7,547 nucleotides of DNA from Flemingiibacterium sp045632605 (GTDB lineage: Bacteria > Bacillota > Clostridia > Oscillospirales > CAG-272): NCBI GenBank assembly GCA_045632605.1, contig JAZQXA010000108.1:1-7547 (forward strand). The letters are read 5' to 3'. Both the position numbers and the translations under genes were made by a program. Positions 1 through 5,778 of the stretch are shown here, in pieces. The notes beneath the pieces are model-generated. The model had not been told where the DNA came from. It ran no database searches and saw only the letters and a program-made list of their open reading frames with translations. Numbering within the stretch: position 1 is the stretch's first letter; every line of letters starts with the position of its first letter.

Positions 1-491
1 GAGGCGGAACAATCGGTTTTGAGCGTGTTCCTGTGGATGGCTCCAGCAAAATGGATGATGCGCTTATGGAATCGATCGAGCCATTTGACATGAGCGGTGC
101 CGTTGATTTTCAGACGGCGTATCTTTCGGGCTACCTTGCCGACAAATATGATGTGGATTCCGAAACCAGCATTACCCGTGCAAATGAACGCATCAAGAAG
201 AGCACCGAGGAAACGTTCCGTTCTTTCGTGAAAGGCTATGAGTCAGTTACTACCGAAAATTCTTCGGTAAATCTGCAGAACGGTTCCGCAAAATATGCGC
301 TCTATCCTGTTTGGCTTCTCAACACCACATGGAACGGAAAAAAATACACCTTCGCCATGAACGGCCAGACAGGCAAATTGGTAGGTGACCTTCCGATGGA
401 CAACGGTGCATATAAAAGACACTTTTTTATGGCAACAGTCATAGGCGCTGCGGCGGCACTCGCCGTTCAGTACCTTATGTGGCTTCTGTAA
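1..491 (+). CDS. YdjG-like zinc-ribbon membrane protein, C-terminal part (5' end outside window)
   Basis: The reading frame is open from base 3 to the TAA at 489-491, so about 162 C-terminal residues are visible and the start lies upstream. The GTG at base 33 is an internal valine codon with no ribosome-binding site, not a start. Visible blocks include I-E-P-F-D followed by an A-Y-L-S-G-Y-L-A-D-K-Y stretch, then Y-P-V-W-L-L-N-T and N-G-Q-T-G-K-L-V-G-D-L-P. These are typical of the TFIIB-type zinc-ribbon proteins, often misannotated as helicase or replication proteins, that sit beside TPM and SPFH genes in Firmicutes. The last ~23 residues form one hydrophobic membrane segment, so the soluble part probably faces the cytoplasm. 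The N-terminal zinc ribbon of the family would be outside the window and is not seen. In B. subtilis the counterpart YdjG works with YdjH and the PspA membrane-stress protein; the same role here is inferred from the gene order. Confidence 0.8.
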   Translation, partial: GGTIGFERVPVDGSSKMDDALMESIEPFDMSGAVDFQTAYLSGYLADKYDVDSETSITRANERIKKSTEETFRSFVKGYESVTTENSSVNLQNGSAKYALYPVWLLNTTWNGKKYTFAMNGQTGKLVGDLPMDNGAYKRHFFMATVIGAAAALAVQYLMWLL

Positions 492-500
492 GGAGGGATT

Positions 501-1301
501 ATGATGAAAAAGAAAGCTATATATCTTTTCCTTACGGTATGCATGGTTTTTGCCGCAATTCTCCCGGTCAGTGCGGCTGATTACCGGTTAGTATTCGATG
601 ACGCGGATCTCATGACAGATTCCGAAGAAGTCGAACTGGATGCCAAGTATGACGAAATCACCAACCGTCATCAAATGGAAGTGGTTGCGGCTGTATTTGA
701 AACCATCGGTGATTATACACCTATGGAATATGCCGATGATTTCTACGATTATAACGGCTACGGCTACGGTGATAACAACGACGGTCTGGTTCTGATCGTT
801 GTGATGGATACCTCGGATTGGTACATATCCACCTGCGGAAAAGCTATCACCGCATTTACCGATGCCGGCATCGATTATATCGGAGAACAGATCGTTCCTT
901 ATCTCTCCGATGGAGACTATTACGCAGCCTTCGACAAATTCGCAGATCTGTGTGATGAATTCATGACACAGTATGAAACCGGCGATCCCTATGATACGCA
1001 CAATCTGCCGAAAGGACCGTTTCTCACCTTCAAAACCGTGCTGATCTCACTTGCAGCAGGTATCATTGTTGCTATTTTCTATACGCGCAAGCTTGTAAAA
1101 CAGCTGGGCACAGTTCGAAAGAAGAATGAAGCCACGAATTACGTAAAGGAAGGCGGAATCAGCGTTACAACGTCGAGCGACCTTTTCCTTTACAAGACAG
1201 TAAACCGCACTGCAAAGGAAAGCAGTTCCTCAAGCAGCGGTTCCAGCACTCACAGATCCTCCTCCGGAACAACACACGGCGGAGGCGGCGGTAAGTTCTG
1301 A
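501..1301 (+). CDS. TPM-domain membrane protein (YdjH/YgcG-like)
   Basis: The strong site AGGAGGG at 491-497 overlaps the upstream stop codon. Two ATGs follow, at 501 and 504; 504 has the better spacing (7 nt against 4 nt). With numbering from 501, residues 1-26 are a signal peptide ending near V-S-A-A-D. Residues ~28-160 form a TPM domain (Pfam TPM_phosphatase), recognisable from V-F-D-D-A-D-L-M, the helix that follows, N-N-D-G-L-V-L-I-V-V-M and the S-T-C-G-K-A turn. A membrane helix lies at ~179-195 and is followed by a basic K-L-V-K-Q-L stretch. The ~70-residue tail is Ser-rich and ends in G-G-G-G-G-K-F, as is common in this family. The predicted topology is an outside TPM domain with a cytoplasmic tail. 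TPM domains have been linked to phosphatase activity, metal binding and membrane-complex assembly, so the biochemical role remains open. Overlap with the preceding gene's stop indicates translational coupling with the YdjG-like protein. Confidence 0.88.
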   Translation: MMKKKAIYLFLTVCMVFAAILPVSAADYRLVFDDADLMTDSEEVELDAKYDEITNRHQMEVVAAVFETIGDYTPMEYADDFYDYNGYGYGDNNDGLVLIVVMDTSDWYISTCGKAITAFTDAGIDYIGEQIVPYLSDGDYYAAFDKFADLCDEFMTQYETGDPYDTHNLPKGPFLTFKTVLISLAAGIIVAIFYTRKLVKQLGTVRKKNEATNYVKEGGISVTTSSDLFLYKTVNRTAKESSSSSSGSSTHRSSSGTTHGGGGGKF

Positions 1302-1343
1302 TCTGGCAGATGAAACTGAGAATATTTGAAAAGGAGATTTGTT

Positions 1344-1757
1344 ATGAATATTATCGGCACATGGAAAGCTAAAAAAGTCGGTATGTTTGATGAAGAAATC
1401 GGAACGGTAATGAGAACCATTGAGGAAATCATGGCTATGGAAGAAACCGACGAAATCATCGAAGTAAAGCAAATGCTTACTGTCACGGTAGTGTTTTCCG
1501 AGGGCGGCAAGCTGGAAATGCGCATTGTAGTTCCGCCGGAAGAAGTTGAAGCTGCTTTGGCAGACGGAGCCGTTATCGCTGAAGACGGTTCAACAACGAT
1601 GATGGAAGCTGAATGGAAGATAGAGAACGGCGAGATATTCTATAATCTCGGCGATGAAGGCGAGATCGATGGAGAACCTATCGACCCGTGGATCAAAGCG
1701 GATTATGACGAAGACGGTTGTCTTGTCATGACTAATCTCGCATTTGAAAAAGCGTAA
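1344..1757 (+). CDS. Small beta-rich G-T-W protein, possibly lipocalin-like
   Basis: The ATG at 1344 is chosen because AAGGAG at 1331-1336 sits 7 nt upstream. A TTG at 1326 in the same frame would place the ribosome-binding site inside the gene and is rejected. The product has 137 residues, no signal peptide and no membrane segment, and is strongly acidic, so it is probably cytoplasmic. It opens with N-I-I-G-T-W (G5-T6-W7), the G-x-W start typical of lipocalin-type beta-barrels. Helical, Met/Glu-rich sequence follows to ~35, then alternating strands such as L-T-V-T-V-V-F, E-W-K-I-E-N-G-E-I-F-Y and a final strand near residue 130. I do not recognise an exact family; a calycin/lipocalin-like ligand-binding barrel is the best structural guess. 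It lies between the TPM and SPFH genes, 42 bp after the former. The same motif recurs in the next two gene products, which suggests a shared job. Confidence 0.8.
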   Translation: MNIIGTWKAKKVGMFDEEIGTVMRTIEEIMAMEETDEIIEVKQMLTVTVVFSEGGKLEMRIVVPPEEVEAALADGAVIAEDGSTTMMEAEWKIENGEIFYNLGDEGEIDGEPIDPWIKADYDEDGCLVMTNLAFEKA

Positions 1758-1767
1758 ATCGCAACCG

Positions 1768-1785
1768 GGGGAACTCCGGTTCCCC
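1768..1785 (+). other. Short perfect RNA hairpin
   Basis: A 7-bp perfect stem, GGGGAAC (1768-1774) with GTTCCCC (1779-1785), is closed by a TCCG tetraloop. It begins 10 bp after the stop codon of the small G-T-W gene. It is followed by CTCTTC rather than a T-run, so it is a weak terminator candidate at most. Its last base touches the next, larger hairpin, so the two may stack in the transcript. Confidence 0.6.
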
Positions 1786-1828
1786 TCTTCTCAAAGTGCT
1801 TCACTTCGGTGGAGTATTTTGAGAAGAG
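1785..1828 (+). other. 20-bp intergenic hairpin capped by a UUCG tetraloop
   Basis: The left arm 1785-1804 pairs with the right arm 1809-1828 over 20 consecutive positions, three of them G-U pairs. The outer 11 bp are perfect: CTCTTCTCAAA with TTTGAGAAGAG. The loop is C(TTCG)G, one of the most stable RNA caps known. The retained G-U pairs point to selection on the RNA form of the + strand. No T-tract follows, and the start site of the SPFH gene lies 35 bp downstream outside the stem, so it neither terminates nor directly hides the ribosome-binding site. It may be an mRNA stability or processing element, or a dispersed hairpin repeat. Confidence 0.75.
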
Positions 1829-1852
1829 AGAACGATATTATGAAACACAATC

Positions 1853-1858
1853 AGGAGG
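1853..1858 (+). promoter_or_regulatory. Ribosome-binding site that fixes the SPFH gene start
   Basis: AGGAGG lies 5 nt before the ATG at 1864. It supports that start over the in-frame ATG at 1840, which has only a weak purine run upstream. Confidence 0.8.
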
Positions 1859-1863
1859 ATATT

Positions 1864-3138
1864 ATGGACTTTATAAAACTGGACAGCAGGCTTGACGAGG
1901 AACAGCTTGGCGAAATGTTCTCACGCGTACTGCACGCTGATACCAAAGGCAACTCATTATCCACACCCGCAAAGGAAATGGCATACGGATCAAGCAGTGA
2001 ACAAAATACATCTGATCTTCCTTGGACTGCGTACACGCTCATCCGTATCGCAAAAGGTCAGAGCGCTGTGTTTGTGAGCGGTGACAAGGTTATATCTTCC
2101 CGCGCAAAGCCCGGAGATTATGCTGTGCAGGGGGAAGAGGATCTCTCTTCGGCTAAAGTATATTTTGTCGGAACAGATGAGAAGTCCGGCAAAATGTTTG
2201 AAACGCACACGCCTCTTGTTTATCACGCAACAGATGCCGCTACCTCTGTGACCGGCGAGATTCGGATGAACTGCGCCTACTACTTTATTTATCGCATCAA
2301 GAATCCCAAGGTATTTATGAAATATGCACTTGTCTGCAAGGGGAAAACTGTAAACCGTCAGAATCTTGAAACGGAAATGAACAGCGTGTTCTCGGTTTGT
2401 CTTCCCGAGCTTTTCGCGCAGCTCTCTGCTGATGGCGTTCCGTATACCGACATCTCCGGATGTGGCGACCGCGTTACAGAGTTTATGAAAGAAAAGCTTG
2501 CACTCGCATGGAAAAGCTCACGCGGAATTGAGCTTAAGGAATTCAAATTTATTGTAACCGAGCCTAATCGCGACGACGTAAAGGTTTTCGAAGAAAAGTG
2601 CGCCCTTGCAGGAGAAAAGACCGCAGGATCCTCTTTTGATTCCGAGCAGTTTTCTGAAGAATTCAGCGCGGTTATGAAAGAGCTCGGAAAAGTCGCGGGA
2701 GATGCGATGGCTACGTTTGGAAAAGAAATGGTGTCTCTTTTCGACGAGCTTGCCGAACAGCTTGACAAAGAAATCAATTCTTCCGAGGCTGAATCGGACG
2801 AAGAATCATCCGACGATTTTGACATCGACAGTATTCTTGAAGGCTGCAGTACTGATGTTATGGGAACATGGGAATGTCCCGAACTTGGCCAAACCATCCG
2901 GTTTGAACTTCTGTACGCCGTGATCGAAACGAACGGACAGCAGGTTTGGATGGGCGATTGGGAGGAAAAAGAGGGGGACGATGGCTTTGACATTGTTGTC
3001 TGCCCCACTGCAGATTCTCTCGGTTGTTACAAGTATTTTGAATATCATAACGGTGATGACGACGAATATCTCGCAGGAATCATCCTTGATACAGGTGATG
3101 AAAAACAGTATGTGCGCTTCGTTCGAAATGCAGAATGA
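1864..3138 (+). CDS. SPFH-domain protein (YdjI-like) with C-terminal G-T-W module
   Basis: The product has 424 residues from the ATG at 1864, which has AGGAGG 5 nt upstream; the frame stays open upstream only through the hairpin region. Residues ~50-250 resemble the SPFH/band-7 proteins of the YdjI type (also annotated virion-core-protein-like). The recognisable blocks are G-Q-S-A-V-F with K-P-G-D-Y, then K-V-Y-F-V-G-T-D-E, the strand C-A-Y-Y-F-I-Y-R-I-K-N-P-K-V-F, and E-L-K-E-F-K-F-I near the end. Residues ~260-310 form amphipathic helix, and ~308-326 is a Ser/Asp/Glu-rich linker. A separate domain begins at G334-T-W336 and runs to the end; B. subtilis YdjI (about 320 residues) is not known to have it. 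There is no membrane helix, so it probably acts on the inner face of the membrane as an oligomeric scaffold. In B. subtilis, YdjI recruits PspA to the membrane; the same role here is inference from similarity and gene order. Confidence 0.82.
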   Translation: MDFIKLDSRLDEEQLGEMFSRVLHADTKGNSLSTPAKEMAYGSSSEQNTSDLPWTAYTLIRIAKGQSAVFVSGDKVISSRAKPGDYAVQGEEDLSSAKVYFVGTDEKSGKMFETHTPLVYHATDAATSVTGEIRMNCAYYFIYRIKNPKVFMKYALVCKGKTVNRQNLETEMNSVFSVCLPELFAQLSADGVPYTDISGCGDRVTEFMKEKLALAWKSSRGIELKEFKFIVTEPNRDDVKVFEEKCALAGEKTAGSSFDSEQFSEEFSAVMKELGKVAGDAMATFGKEMVSLFDELAEQLDKEINSSEAESDEESSDDFDIDSILEGCSTDVMGTWECPELGQTIRFELLYAVIETNGQQVWMGDWEEKEGDDGFDIVVCPTADSLGCYKYFEYHNGDDDEYLAGIILDTGDEKQYVRFVRNAE

Positions 3139-3165
3139 TGCCGCTTTCCGAATCTTGCGGAGGAA

Positions 3166-3194
3166 AGTCTGAAAAATGGATCATTTTTCAGACT
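3166..3194 (+). other. 13-bp perfect intergenic hairpin
   Basis: The arms 3166-3178 and 3182-3194 are perfectly complementary, with a 3-nt GAT loop. The stem begins 27 bp after the SPFH stop codon. The sequence after the stem is CTGAAG rather than a T-run, so this is not a standard intrinsic terminator. It sits only 2 bp before the larger branched structure and probably folds together with it. Confidence 0.75.
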
Positions 3195-3196
3195 CT

Positions 3197-3257
3197 GAAG
3201 TTTTGTGCCTTTCGCATCTTCGATGCGAATTTCCTACGGAAACCGGCACAAAACTTC
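3197..3257 (+). other. Three-way-junction RNA fold between the SPFH and lipoprotein genes
   Basis: The outer stem is 13 bp and perfect: GAAGTTTTGTGCC (3197-3209) with GGCACAAAACTTC (3245-3257). Inside are two further perfect hairpins. One has an 8-bp stem (3211-3218 with 3222-3229, loop TTC); the other has a 5-bp stem (3230-3234 with 3238-3242, loop TAC). Only one base (3210) and two bases (3243-3244) stay unpaired at the junction, which gives a compact cloverleaf-like fold. No T-tract follows. It is followed 30 bp later by the next ATG. I know of no named riboswitch with this form. It could be a structured regulatory RNA, an RNase processing site, or a mobile hairpin element. Confidence 0.7.
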
Positions 3258-3287
3258 TTAAATCGTTAGAAAGGAATGGTCATAAAT

Positions 3288-4364
3288 ATGGAAAAAACAA
3301 AGATATTTGCACTTATAACGGTATGTGTTTGTCTGCTTGCACTTGCAGGCTGCCAAAACACATCTGATACAACGCTCCCTGTTGACACGACGGTTCTTCC
3401 TGACACGACAACACAGCCAACCGACACAGAAATCCCCACCGATCCATACAACGAGCTTTTACTTGCCATGGAAGGAACCTCTCATCGGATGGCGGTTGCC
3501 TACTTCGGATATTTCAGCCATATGGATGTGGAAGAATTCGATGAAAATGCAGAATATGCCTTCAGCCATGCAGATCCGTTCCCGTATATGAAAAGCAAAG
3601 CTCCCGAGCTTTGCGAGAAGATGCCGTTTTTGCTCAGTATTCCCGATGAAAATATCATTGGTGACCGAACAGGCGAGCTTTACTGCATCATTCCGGCGGA
3701 TAAAAACGCCTCTGTTACCGTGACTTACGCAGGACTGAATGAAGCCGGTGAGGACGTGTCCGAAACCCTTTATCAAAGTGCAGAGGGTGAACCGATCATG
3801 GTGTTCTGCAACACCGGTTGGACGCCTGAAATGCAGATAAAAATCGAAGAAGCAAACGGTGATTCCTTCGTGTGGATTCCTGCGCTCGACAATACATATT
3901 ACGTCAGTACGATGATGGATAACAAATGGGAAGAAATGATACTCGATATATCCCCCTACGCGGAATGCCTTGCCGCCGATTACCGTATCATGCGCGAAAG
4001 CTCGTATATCCCGCCGAGCGGTGAACAGCTTCGTGGTACAACGTGGAGTGCCGATGAGAATTTTCCGTACAATCAGTATTACCGCATTGCCTTTCACGAA
4101 AACAAAGCGGATATTTATTGGAAAACGGATGACGGCGAAGAACATGAATATCTGAACGCGACCTACTCCTTGGAAGTTGTCGGCGGTGTATCAATATTAA
4201 CGCTTGATCTCGGTGAGTTTGCCGGAGTGCATCGATACAATCTGCTCATGGATTCAGACGGCTCTATGTTATACATCGCAGTTGACAGTACAAAGGGGAC
4301 GATCATCCATACCGACGAAAAGCAGTATCGCTTTCTGTATCAAGATGTAAGCAGCGATCAGTAA
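3288..4364 (+). CDS. Lipoprotein with Thr-rich spacer and C-terminal G-T-T-W module
   Basis: The ATG at 3288 gives a classic lipoprotein signal: a short basic start, a hydrophobic core and the lipobox L-A-G-C with Cys22. An in-frame ATG at 3276 directly abuts AAAGGA (3270-3275) and is too close to be used; the spacing to 3288 is 12 nt, slightly long. The mature part, about 337 residues, starts with a Thr/Pro/Asp-rich spacer (to ~52) that would lift the rest off the membrane. Residues ~55-240 are a mixed domain I do not recognise. The C-terminal part begins L-R-G-T-T-W (G250 to W253) and continues as alternating beta strands to residue 358. This module could belong to the lipocalin-like group; the L-x-G-T-x-W pattern also occurs in META-type domains. 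It is last in the left block, and its outside location contrasts with the two cytoplasmic G-T-W proteins before it. Confidence 0.82.
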   Translation: MEKTKIFALITVCVCLLALAGCQNTSDTTLPVDTTVLPDTTTQPTDTEIPTDPYNELLLAMEGTSHRMAVAYFGYFSHMDVEEFDENAEYAFSHADPFPYMKSKAPELCEKMPFLLSIPDENIIGDRTGELYCIIPADKNASVTVTYAGLNEAGEDVSETLYQSAEGEPIMVFCNTGWTPEMQIKIEEANGDSFVWIPALDNTYYVSTMMDNKWEEMILDISPYAECLAADYRIMRESSYIPPSGEQLRGTTWSADENFPYNQYYRIAFHENKADIYWKTDDGEEHEYLNATYSLEVVGGVSILTLDLGEFAGVHRYNLLMDSDGSMLYIAVDSTKGTIIHTDEKQYRFLYQDVSSDQ

Positions 4365-4379
4365 GATGCTCTGATACTG

Positions 4380-4409
4380 TTTGCATTTACAATGTATTCA
4401 ATACGCAAA
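4380..4409. repeat. Nested dyad symmetry in the intergenic region
   Basis: An 11-bp palindrome GTATTCAATAC (4394-4404) is directly flanked on the right by GCAAA (4405-4409). This matches TTTGC at 4380-4384 in inverted orientation, but the spacing is asymmetric. It lies ~35 bp upstream of the promoter candidate. It could be a regulator-binding site; as an RNA hairpin it would be weak and no T-tract follows. Confidence 0.3.
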
Positions 4410-4444
4410 TCATACTTTAGCAGGATGTAATTGTCTGCGATTTT

Positions 4445-4453
4445 TGATAAAAT
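4445..4453 (+). promoter_or_regulatory. Candidate extended -10 promoter for the surface-protein genes
   Basis: TGATAAAAT carries the TGn extension and a 5-of-6 match to TATAAT. No good -35 box lies at 16-18 bp; TTGTCT at 4431 is too close (11 bp). Extended -10 promoters can work without one. The site lies in the only gene gap longer than 100 bp that lacks large hairpins, 55 bp before the next ATG, so a new transcript starting here is plausible. The rest of the 143-bp gap shows only the dyad and a small stem. Confidence 0.42.
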
Positions 4454-4454
4454 A

Positions 4455-4482
4455 GATTCGGTTGATTGAATCGGACTTTTTT
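4455..4482 (+). terminator. Weak stem followed by a T-run (possible attenuator or terminator)
   Basis: GATTC (4455-4459) can pair with GAATC (4468-4472) around an 8-nt loop, and a run of six T follows at 4477-4482 after GGAC. A 5-bp AT-rich stem is weak for an intrinsic terminator. It would lie at the very start of a transcript made from the candidate promoter, so it may be only leader structure. Confidence 0.25.
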
Positions 4483-4507
4483 GAAAAATACTTATAAGGA
4501 GAGTTTT

Positions 4508-5758
4508 ATGAAAAAGCGCTTAAGCATTCTCGTCAGTATACTGTTTATTTGTCTTATGACACTGCCAACATTTGCTGCGGATGCCCCTCCCGAAATTGTC
4601 TGTCAGCCGCAAAATCCTACCTACAATCCGTATGCCGTTGCGCTGTACTCTGTGACGGCTAAGGGAAATGATCTTGTCTGCACGTGGCATCTCGTGTTTG
4701 ATGGCGTTGATTACAACATCTCAAAAACAGATGAAGTATTCGACCCGTGGGAAGGATATGCAGGCGAACAGTACGGCTGTTATGCGGAAGAATCTGCCGG
4801 ACAAACTGCATTCTACTACTATTTCCAGGGGATCGGAGAAGAACTTTCCGGTGCTGCTATTTATGCCGTGATCGACAACGGTAGTCAATCGATTGTAAGT
4901 GACATAGCGTACATTTATGTGGTGGACGATGCAAAGACGCCCCCCACAACGGTTGTACCGGCCTCTGTAGAGCTATATCAAGGCGAGGCATATACCCTCC
5001 ACTGTGAAGCATCGGTTCCCGACGGTTCCACCCTCAGCTACCTGTGGTACAGTACTTCCACCGGTAAGATTCAAAACATCATGGCGGTCAACCGCGGCAG
5101 TGAAGACAAAGCGGATCTGACCGTGGATACAAGCACGGTTGGTACACAATATTACTGCTGTATGGTAACCTCTGCCTCCGGTGGCAGCACTTATTCGAGT
5201 TTGATTAAGGTAACGGTAACAGATCCGCCCCAGATGCAAATGACAGATAGCGCGACCATACCGAGCGGTACTGTGGGGCAAAAGTACAGCTTCGATCTGA
5301 AGCAGCTCAGCGAAGCTACAAATTATAAGATTTACGAAAGCAGCACATACCCGAACGAATTTGAAAAAACAGGACTAATTATTGGCAAGAACGATATACT
5401 TTCGGGTACGCCTACCGCTGCAGGAGAATATAAGTTTGCTGTAGTGGGAGAAAAGAGCTCCGGCACGGGCAGCTATATCTGCGAGATTGCATTTATTGTA
5501 GAGGCACCCGAGACAACTGAGGCACCTGAAACTACAAAGACTCCCGAAACAAAGGAACCAGAGACAGAAAAGACAACGGAGACAACGAAAACTCCCGAAA
5601 TAGATTCACCGGAAACGAAGAAACCCGAAACTGATCCACCCTATAGAGACAACGAGCCGGATCGGCAAATGAGCGGAGTAGTGGTTGCTCTTATCGCAGT
5701 TTCTGCCGGATTGGCAGGTGGTCTTATCGTTCTGCTATTCACAAAAAACAAAAAGTAA
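4508..5758 (+). CDS. Secreted Ig-like surface protein with C-terminal membrane anchor
   Basis: The ATG at 4508 follows AAGGAG (4496-4501) by 6 nt; an upstream in-frame TTG has no such site. The product has 416 residues. Residues 1-23 are a signal peptide ending P-T-F-A. Three beta-sandwich regions follow. The first, ~27-145, has V-C58-T-W60, an Ig-like C-x-W motif. The second, ~150-240, has C166, an L-S-Y-L-W-Y strand and a Y-Y-C217-C218 strand, as in Ig folds. The third, ~250-330, matches the He_PIG putative-Ig pattern with L-S-G-T-P-T-A-A-G-E-Y around 299-308. Residues 332-378 are a Pro/Glu/Thr repeat spacer, and ~388-411 form a membrane helix with a K-N-K-K tail. There is no LPxTG sortase signal, so the protein stays in the cell membrane and spans the wall. 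Such modules usually bind sugars, proteins or neighbouring cells; the ligand is unknown. It is probably first in a transcript with the next two genes. Confidence 0.87.
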   Translation: MKKRLSILVSILFICLMTLPTFAADAPPEIVCQPQNPTYNPYAVALYSVTAKGNDLVCTWHLVFDGVDYNISKTDEVFDPWEGYAGEQYGCYAEESAGQTAFYYYFQGIGEELSGAAIYAVIDNGSQSIVSDIAYIYVVDDAKTPPTTVVPASVELYQGEAYTLHCEASVPDGSTLSYLWYSTSTGKIQNIMAVNRGSEDKADLTVDTSTVGTQYYCCMVTSASGGSTYSSLIKVTVTDPPQMQMTDSATIPSGTVGQKYSFDLKQLSEATNYKIYESSTYPNEFEKTGLIIGKNDILSGTPTAAGEYKFAVVGEKSSGTGSYICEIAFIVEAPETTEAPETTKTPETKEPETEKTTETTKTPEIDSPETKKPETDPPYRDNEPDRQMSGVVVALIAVSAGLAGGLIVLLFTKNKK

Positions 5759-5778
5759 CTGTTCCCGGAGGGGAAATC

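Noticed and set aside
1744..1863. In-frame upstream extension of the SPFH gene overlapping the small G-T-W gene, with a possible frameshift fusion of the two
   Set aside because: The extension is made of the hairpin sequence, lacks a ribosome-binding site at its TTG, and would need a +1 shift with no clear slip site. AGGAGG at 1853 supports the start at 1864.
2358..3008. 216-codon open frame on the minus strand
   Set aside because: It lies wholly opposite the SPFH gene, is Ser-rich and low-complexity as expected from an antisense frame, and has no family features.
3144..3167. Further hairpin CTTTCC/GGAAAG just after the SPFH stop
   Set aside because: The stem is 6 bp with a 12-nt loop, competes with other pairings, and overlaps the first bases of the stronger 13-bp hairpin.
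3166..3257. Intrinsic terminator after the SPFH gene
   Set aside because: Neither the 13-bp hairpin nor the branched stem is followed by a T-run, so termination by the standard mechanism is not supported.
3176..3367. Short + strand open frame covering the branched RNA structure and the lipoprotein start
   Set aside because: Its sequence is explained by the stems and by the out-of-frame lipoprotein start; it has no ribosome-binding site.
3459..4145. 228-codon open frame on the minus strand
   Set aside because: It is antisense to the lipoprotein gene, which has a clear lipobox and spacer; the antisense product shows no coherent domain pattern.
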